From: Clostridia bacterium DTU080
Lineage (GTDB): Bacteria > Bacillota > Limnochordia > DTU080
Assembly: GCA_001513395.1 (NCBI GenBank)
Contig: LFTP01000146.1
Span: 1-12,071 of the forward strand
DNA: 12,071 nt
Direction of reading: 5' to 3'
The position numbers and the translations under genes were made by a program. Below the pieces are notes generated by a model, which searched no databases, was not told the DNA's origin, and saw nothing but the letters and a program-made list of their open reading frames with translations. Positions 8,250 through 12,071 of the stretch are shown piece by piece (the first letter of the stretch is position 1; every line of letters begins with the position of its first letter).

Positions 8250-8618
8250 GTGCTACGTCTGATGTGTAAATCGAAGATTCATCGAGCTACGGTGACCGAT
8301 GCTAACCTTAACTACATGGGTAGTATCACCGTTGATGAAGAACTGCTGGCCGCGGCCGACATCCTACCCGAAGAATGGGTACAGGTGGTCAACATCACGA
8401 ACGGAGAGCGGTTTGAGACCTATGTCATTCCCGGCCCTGCAGGTCGGGGTGACATCTGTCTGAACGGTGCCGCTGCTCGATTGGTTCAAGTCGGCGATTT
8501 GGTGATCATCATGTCATATGCGTTGTTGACCCCGGAGGAGATCCGGTCACATCGCATGCGGATCGTGCATGTCGACGGCAACAACAGAATCATCCGGGGG
8601 GGAGGTACTCATGCATGA
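8250..8618 (+). CDS. panD: Aspartate 1-decarboxylase proenzyme
   Basis: PanD makes beta-alanine from aspartate using a pyruvoyl cofactor formed by self-cleavage. The cleavage site Gly24-Ser25 is present in YMGSIT, so Ser25 becomes the pyruvoyl group. Other active-site residues keep the E. coli numbering: Lys9, Arg54, Thr57, Tyr58 and Asn72. The protein is 122 residues, close to the usual 115-130. GTG 8250 has GAGGTGA (8236-8242), which overlaps the panC stop, at 7-nt spacing; the gap after panC is 7 nt. The stop overlaps the next start in an ATGA tetrad (8615-8618), implying coupled translation. Some bacteria need a PanM/PanZ-type maturation factor; none is visible here. Confidence 0.97.
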   Translation: MLRLMCKSKIHRATVTDANLNYMGSITVDEELLAAADILPEEWVQVVNITNGERFETYVIPGPAGRGDICLNGAAARLVQVGDLVIIMSYALLTPEEIRSHRMRIVHVDGNNRIIRGGGTHA

Positions 8619-9424
8619 AGCTCTGTTTCTCGACCCTTGGGTGCCCTGACTGGTCTTGGAAACGGATTGTGGAAGCCGCGCCGCGCATGGGATACGACGG
8701 TCTGGAGATCCGCGGCATTCAAGATGTGATGTACTTGCCGAAGGCAGAGCCTTTCTTGCCTGACAACATCGCCTGTACCAAGGCTGATTTGGCCAAACGA
8801 GGGTTGAGCATCGCTTGTTTGGGTGCCTCCAGTTTCTTCCACGGTCCCAATGTGGATGAGAACATAGCAGAAGCCAAGGATTATGTCGATTTGGCGGCGC
8901 TTCTGCGCGTTCGCTATGTGCGAGTATTCGGCGACAGAATACCCGACGTGGCTCATAAGAGGCAGACGCTGGAGCAGATAGCTGCGGCACTCCGCGAGTT
9001 GGCTGAGTACGCCGCCCCCCAAGGGGTGCGCATACTCATTGAGACTCACGGGGATTTTGCGCGTTCAGAAGATCTTCTTGAGGTCTTGGAGCGGGTTGAT
9101 AATCCCTATGTCGGCGTTCTGTGGGATGTTCATCATCCCTACCGCTTCTATGGTGAGGCGGTAGCCGACACCTTCGCCACCCTCGGGAAGTATGTCGTGC
9201 ATGTGCATATTAAGGACTCTGTTACCACGGACGATTCGTTTCAGTACTGCTTGCCCGGCGAAGGCGATGTACCCTTGGGTGAGATAATTGACCTGCTTCG
9301 ATCGGTGTCGTATCAGGGTTGGTTGAGCTTTGAGTGGGAAAAGCGTTGGCATCCCGAGCTTGCGGAGCCTGAGGTTGCCCTGCCTGCCTTTGCCCGTGTG
9401 GTGCGTGATCTGCTCAATTCTTGA
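8615..9424 (+). CDS. Sugar phosphate isomerase/epimerase-like TIM-barrel protein
   Basis: This 269-residue protein belongs to the xylose isomerase-like TIM-barrel superfamily (AP endonuclease family 2 fold). The N-terminus KLCFSTLGCPDWSW and the YDGLEIRG segment mark the first barrel strands. The probable divalent-metal ligands are Glu143 (IETHG), Asp171 (LWDVHH), His196/His198 (VHVHIKD) and Glu240 (FEWEKRW). The ATG at 8615 overlaps the panD stop (ATGA) and has GGAGGT at 8601-8606, 8 nt upstream, so it is translated from the pantothenate transcript. Substrate is unknown: relatives act on hydroxypyruvate, tagatose/psicose, inosose or xylulose derivatives. An FGGY kinase encoded 1.6 kb downstream suggests a sugar-catabolic function rather than a vitamin-related one, but that link is inference. 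Confidence 0.85.
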   Translation: MKLCFSTLGCPDWSWKRIVEAAPRMGYDGLEIRGIQDVMYLPKAEPFLPDNIACTKADLAKRGLSIACLGASSFFHGPNVDENIAEAKDYVDLAALLRVRYVRVFGDRIPDVAHKRQTLEQIAAALRELAEYAAPQGVRILIETHGDFARSEDLLEVLERVDNPYVGVLWDVHHPYRFYGEAVADTFATLGKYVVHVHIKDSVTTDDSFQYCLPGEGDVPLGEIIDLLRSVSYQGWLSFEWEKRWHPELAEPEVALPAFARVVRDLLNS

Positions 9425-9434
9425 GCACTCGACT

Positions 9435-9464
9435 GGACCGGTCTTCTCGGCCGTCCCCTGGTCC
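9435..9464 (+). repeat. Inverted repeat just after the isomerase gene
   Basis: GGACC (9435-9439) and GGTCC (9460-9464) can pair around a 20-nt interior that contains further GG/CC pairing. It lies 11 nt after the isomerase stop and immediately before the omega RNA-like scaffold. There is no T-run, so it is not a convincing intrinsic terminator. The same bases (about 9445-9465) sit where the guide of an IscB omega RNA would be expected. Confidence 0.35.
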
Positions 9465-9465
9465 G

Positions 9466-9690
9466 TGAGATCCGCTCATGTACGGCATCAGCGTTAAGCT
9501 CAACCAGCCCCAGTTCGTCTCGTGACGAGCTACGTTACGAGCGAATGACAGAGGCATCGCGGAGTGCTTCTCCGGTTCCACGCCCTGCCACAGGTGCAAG
9601 ACAGCGGGCAGCGTCACCTGCAAGATCCCTTCGATAGCGTTGGTGAGGAGACCGTTACCACTGATGAGGCAAGGTGCCCGTGAACCGGGT
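9466..9690 (+). ncRNA. HEARO / omega RNA-like structured RNA of an IscB element
   Basis: IscB nucleases use an omega RNA (the HEARO RNA family) encoded directly upstream of the gene, with the guide at its 5' end. This segment is in that position and is rich in complementary pairs. Hairpin TGAG/CTCA (9466-9469, 9475-9478). A 9-bp stem with one bulge, TTCG-t-CTCGT with ACGAG-CGAA (9514-9523, 9537-9545), whose loop GAGCT (9527-9531) matches AGCTC (9497-9501) upstream, giving a possible pseudoknot. CGGAG/CTCCG (9560-9564, 9570-9574). Interlocked CTGCC/GGCAG (9585-9589, 9607-9611) and CAGGTG/CACCTG (9591-9596, 9615-9620), a second possible pseudoknot. TGGT/ACCA (9641-9644, 9657-9660). CCCG/CGGG (9677-9680, 9686-9689) overlapping the iscB start. 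Both ends are estimates. The assignment rests on position and pairing, not on a covariance search. Confidence 0.62.
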
Positions 9691-10910
9691 TTTCGGGTTG
9701 GATCCTAGCAAGAAGGCTCTACAACCGACACATCCGGCGAGAACTCGAATACAAGCCGAAGTCGCGGTGTATCGCAGGGAGCCATTCACGATATTCTCAA
9801 GTACGCATCGACGATCCTGTTGAGTCACATCCGCGTCTGGGAATTGCTCGGGTAGCTGCACTGCGAGCCAATTTGTTGTCAACGACAAGGCGAAAGCACC
9901 GTCTTTGTGGCAAAGCTGAACCGCAGAAGAGCATATCGCAAAGCAGAACCCGGACAAAGGGCGCGCCGTTCACAGATCAAGACGAAACAGAAAAAGGCGT
10001 TATCGTAAAACCAGGTTTGACAACAGGCGTTGGAAAGAGGGCTGGCTTCCTCAGGCGCTATAGAGCCGTCTGGGCAATACAGAGATCCGGGTGCGGTGTA
10101 TGGTCTGATCGCGGCTCTGTCCGTAGAACACGTCAAGTTCGATATTTAAAAGCTCCAGAGTCCGAAAGATGTCAGGCGTGGAGTCTCAAAAAGGGCGAGC
10201 TGTTCGGATATGAAGTCAGACAATACCTGCTTTGGAAGTGGGGCTATAAGTGCGCCTATGGTCCGGCCACCACTGTGCCTTCGGGAGTTGAGCACATCAT
10301 GCCTGAAAAGCCGTGGGGGCACGGATCGGGTTTCAGGTCTGATGATCGCCGGCAAAGAGTGTACGGAAAAAAAGACGATCGGACGGCCGCCGATTCTGAT
10401 TTCCCGTATATCCAAGAGCAGGCTAGACTCCCGATGAGTGACGTAGAGACCGTCAATGCGACACGCCAGGAGCTGTGGCGGCGTTTGGACAGACTGCGTC
10501 TGCCGCTGGAGAGCGGCACCGGGGCATGACCAGCACGACCGCGCACGGCAGAGATATCCCAAGGTGCACCGGATCGATGCTGTTCGTGTCGGTGAAAGCG
10601 GAGCCGAGGTTGTGTTGAACCCAAAGACTCCGGTTCTTACAATCAACGCTTTGAGGCGCGGTTGCAGACAAATGTGCCGCGTGGACAAAACATGGCTTCT
10701 CCCGCCGTAAACCGAAGGGTGAATAATCGCGGCAACGGTTTTCAAACTGGAGATATGGTCTCTGTTGTAATTGAGAAGGGCAAATACCTGCGCGTGCAGT
10801 CTGGCCGCGCAATTATTCGCCAACGCGGCGACTCTGATGAGGCGGGGAAAAGGATTACGACATGGTGGAGGCGATTCAGACTGTAGCAGCGTCTTGACGG
10901 CATCGCTTAC
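9674..10910 (+). pseudogene. iscB: Decayed iscB (RRXRR, RuvC-HNH, OMEGA RNA-guided nuclease)
   Basis: IscB is the RNA-guided nuclease family ancestral to Cas9. No single frame is open, but consecutive patches in changing frames match the family in order. RRXRR start: VNRVFGLDPSKKAL, THPART, VYRREPFTI (9674-9790). ILKYAST (9793-9813) then DDPVESHPRLGI (9810-9845). Arginine-rich bridge: HRSRRNRKRRYRKTRFDNRR and KEGWLPQAL (9971-10060). RuvC-II: ALSVEHVKFDI (10114-10146). GELFGYEVRQYLL and KCAYG (10194-10262), VEHIMP (10287-10304), then GGTDRVSGLMIAG (10318-10356). DVETVNATR. RuvC-III: KVHRIDAVRVGES (10561-10599), then CRQMCRVDK. C-terminal: GFQTGDMVSVVIEKGKY (10737-10787). At least six frame changes and in-frame stops (for example 10061, 10106, 10124 and 10884) make it dead. 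The RuvC-I aspartate is missing. The restored length is about 412 codons, normal for IscB. GTG 9674 or 9680 was the likely start. Confidence 0.85.
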
Positions 10911-11069
10911 GACTGTTGCCGTACAACGTCAATCGTTTGAGTAAATACGTGCCGCCGATCAACGGCGCGCAAGTCGCTGCGGCGATTCGGTGGAGTCGTA
11001 CGATCCATGGTCCTGCTAGGTAGAGCGATTTCAGGTCCATGAGGGACACAAGGGGTGGAGGAATTCCTG
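10911..11069 (+). other. Gap between the IscB relic and the kinase
   Basis: No gene is supported here. It contains a 5-bp hairpin CGCCG/CGGCG (10953-10957, 10963-10967, loop ATCAA), which could be a relic of the element's right end. An 8-bp palindrome TCGTACGA (10996-11003) and the inverted repeat 11006-11041 follow, then the kinase ribosome binding site. No clear -35/-10 pair was found. A roughly 40-codon open stretch (10898-11018) resembles nothing I recognise. Confidence 0.45.
11006..11041 (+). repeat. Imperfect inverted repeat upstream of the kinase
   Basis: CATGGTCCTG (11006-11015) and CAGGTCCATG (11032-11041) pair at nine of ten positions, with one T-T mismatch, around a 16-nt loop. 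The centre lies about 46 nt before the kinase start. It could be an operator for a sugar-responsive repressor or an mRNA stem in the leader. The 8-bp palindrome TCGTACGA (10996-11003) is directly beside it. Confidence 0.5.
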
Positions 11070-12071
11070 ATGTATATGCTCGGCATTGATATTGGAACGA
11101 CCAATTGGAAGGTTGTGGCCTACGACCCTAACGGGGCAGCGGCGGCCCGTTGGTCGTGCCCGGCGCGCACAGAGCGACTGCCCGGCGGTTGGGCGACCTA
11201 CGATCCTGAAGCCATCTGGAGTGCGGTATGCACGGGTATCCGCGAGGTTCTCGCCCAATTGGCGGAGCGTAATGAATCGCCCGAGGCTATTGCTTCAGTG
11301 GCCGTAACCAGCGTAGGTGAAGCAGGGGTCTTCCTCGACGAAGCCGGGCAAGCACTGGGGCCGGCTATCGCTTGGTTTGATCCGCGCACTCAAGAGATTA
11401 ATCGCTTCTGGACTGATCAGGTGGGCAGTCAAACTGTATATGAAGTGACAGGTTTTCCGCCACAGTACATAGCCAGCATCAATAAGATGATGTGGATCAA
11501 GAAGTTCGAGCCTGAGATTTATGCCAAGGCCAAGCGTTGGCTGTGTATCGCGGATTATGTAGCCTTCCGCCTGTGTGGTAAAGCGGTTATGGACTACTCA
11601 CTGGCTTCACGTACCATGGCTTTTGACATCCGTAAGCGTCAATGGTCTGACACTTTGCTTTCTCTGGCTGAGCTCCCTGTCAGTCTGATGCCCGAATTGG
11701 CTCCATCGGGAACAAAAATCGGAATGGTTCAGGAACAGGCCCAAGCGGAGACAGGTCTTACAGGGCGCACTGTGGTGGCTACAGGTGGCCATGATCACAT
11801 ATGCGGAGCTCTGGCTGTGGGAGTGTGTGAACCGGGACAATGCCTCGACTCATTGGGTACGGCAGAGGCGATCCTGCTCACTTTGGATCGGCCCGTATTG
11901 AGCCCCGAATTGCTGGAGTCCGGTTTTGCGTTGGGATGCCATACGGCCCCCGATCGCTATTATTTCATCGCTGTTATGCAGTCCGCCGGTGGAACGGTGG
12001 AGTGGCTCTGTGAGAGCCTTGGTGAGGCCGAGGCACAACTCGCGGCGGGGGACAGGGGGAGACTGTACAGC
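11070..12071 (+). CDS. FGGY-family carbohydrate kinase, 3' partial
   Basis: The frame is open from ATG 11070 to the last base, 334 codons, so the gene runs off the window; full-length family members have about 490-520 residues. GGAGG (11057-11061) sits 8 nt before this ATG and favours it over ATG 11076. The N-terminal phosphate-binding motif LGIDIGTTNWK (4-14) opens the first actin-like domain, and AWFDPRT is a typical substrate-side segment. ATGGHDHICGAL (237-248) holds Asp242, the expected catalytic base. LDSLGTAEAI and SAGGTVEW begin the second ATP-binding half. The enzyme should phosphorylate a pentulose, hexulose or polyol; the family includes xylulose, ribulose, fuculose, gluconate and glycerol kinases, and I cannot choose among them. 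An isomerase/epimerase gene lies upstream on the other side of the IscB relic, which fits an isomerase-kinase pair. Confidence 0.93.
   Translation, partial: MYMLGIDIGTTNWKVVAYDPNGAAAARWSCPARTERLPGGWATYDPEAIWSAVCTGIREVLAQLAERNESPEAIASVAVTSVGEAGVFLDEAGQALGPAIAWFDPRTQEINRFWTDQVGSQTVYEVTGFPPQYIASINKMMWIKKFEPEIYAKAKRWLCIADYVAFRLCGKAVMDYSLASRTMAFDIRKRQWSDTLLSLAELPVSLMPELAPSGTKIGMVQEQAQAETGLTGRTVVATGGHDHICGALAVGVCEPGQCLDSLGTAEAILLTLDRPVLSPELLESGFALGCHTAPDRYYFIAVMQSAGGTVEWLCESLGEAEAQLAAGDRGRLYS

Larger units (their letters stand above)
9466..10910 (+). mobile_element. Relic of an IscB-type OMEGA (HEARO) element
   Basis: The span comprises an omega RNA-like scaffold followed by a heavily decayed iscB gene, the standard layout of HEARO/IscB elements. 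No TnpA (Y1 HUH transposase) can be read in any frame, so this was either a non-autonomous copy or has lost that part. No target-site duplication is visible, as expected for IS200/IS605-type chemistry. The exact ends are unknown; the left end is placed at the first stem of the RNA and the right end at the last codon with family similarity. The element lies between a sugar isomerase and a sugar kinase. All neighbouring genes are intact, so decay is confined to the element. Confidence 0.7.

Noticed and set aside
9873..10529. A 218-codon forward open frame as a stand-alone novel gene
   Set aside because: Only parts of it (FGYEVRQYLL, VEHIMP, VETVNATR) match IscB. The stretches between match IscB in other frames. 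It has no start signal and is a by-product of frameshifts.
10146..10823. A 225-codon reverse-strand open frame over the relic
   Set aside because: It has no recognisable motif or ribosome binding site and lies antisense to convincing IscB patches.
9674..10910. Cas9 or TnpB as the identity of the relic
   Set aside because: The N-terminal RRXRR-type sequence, short arginine-rich bridge, inserted HNH and small total size fit IscB. TnpB lacks HNH, Cas9 is much larger, and no CRISPR repeats are present.
9674..10910. Frameshifts as sequencing or assembly errors in an intact iscB
   Set aside because: There are too many separate indels and stops in 1.2 kb while all flanking genes are clean, and functional residues are substituted as well. 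Read-level confirmation would still be useful.
10898..11018. Short open stretch of about 40 codons after the relic as a gene remnant
   Set aside because: There is no similarity I recognise, no start with a ribosome binding site, and its length is within chance expectation.
1..12071. tRNA, rRNA genes or CRISPR arrays
   Set aside because: No cloverleaf-like sequence, rRNA motif or regularly spaced direct repeat was found on reading the window.

Overview
This is a bacterial chromosome segment with every credible gene on the + strand. By eye it is moderately GC-rich. Strong purine-rich Shine-Dalgarno sites, frequent GTG starts, strict co-orientation and a DUF5696/YIP1/MalF/MalG gene set like those of Paenibacillus-type Firmicutes suggest a Firmicutes-like (Clostridia/Limnochordia-type) anaerobe. 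That placement is an inference from gene content; no marker gene is present.

Region 1 (2-5542) is a carbohydrate-uptake operon. It holds a membrane protein cut by the left edge (beta-propeller/NHL-like repeats, TPRs, YIP1-like domain), a large secreted DUF5696-type protein, and two MalF/MalG-type ABC permeases. The solute-binding protein and ATPase are not in the window. A perfect 13-bp hairpin terminator (5551-5580) closes the operon.

Region 2 (5609-9424) starts at an extended -10 promoter and encodes a DUF2520 Rossmann oxidoreductase, PanB, PanC, PanD and a TIM-barrel sugar isomerase/epimerase. The genes overlap or nearly touch. It is a pantothenate operon in which the DUF2520 protein may supply the ketopantoate reductase step, with the isomerase translationally linked to panD.

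Region 3 (9425-11069) has no intact gene. It is the relic of an IscB-type OMEGA element. The 5' part (about 9466-9690) looks like a HEARO/omega RNA, with nested stems and two possible pseudoknots still complementary. The 3' part (9674-10910) is an iscB pseudogene readable only by stepping through all three frames: RRXRR N-terminus, arginine-rich bridge helix, RuvC-II, HNH, RuvC-III and a C-terminal domain can all be recognised. The RuvC-I aspartate and several HNH residues are gone.

Region 4 (11070-12071) is the first 334 codons of an FGGY carbohydrate kinase that runs off the right edge. The isomerase and kinase would fit one sugar-catabolic route, now separated by the dead IscB element. The most noteworthy content is this decayed nuclease beside an apparently better-preserved guide-RNA scaffold.
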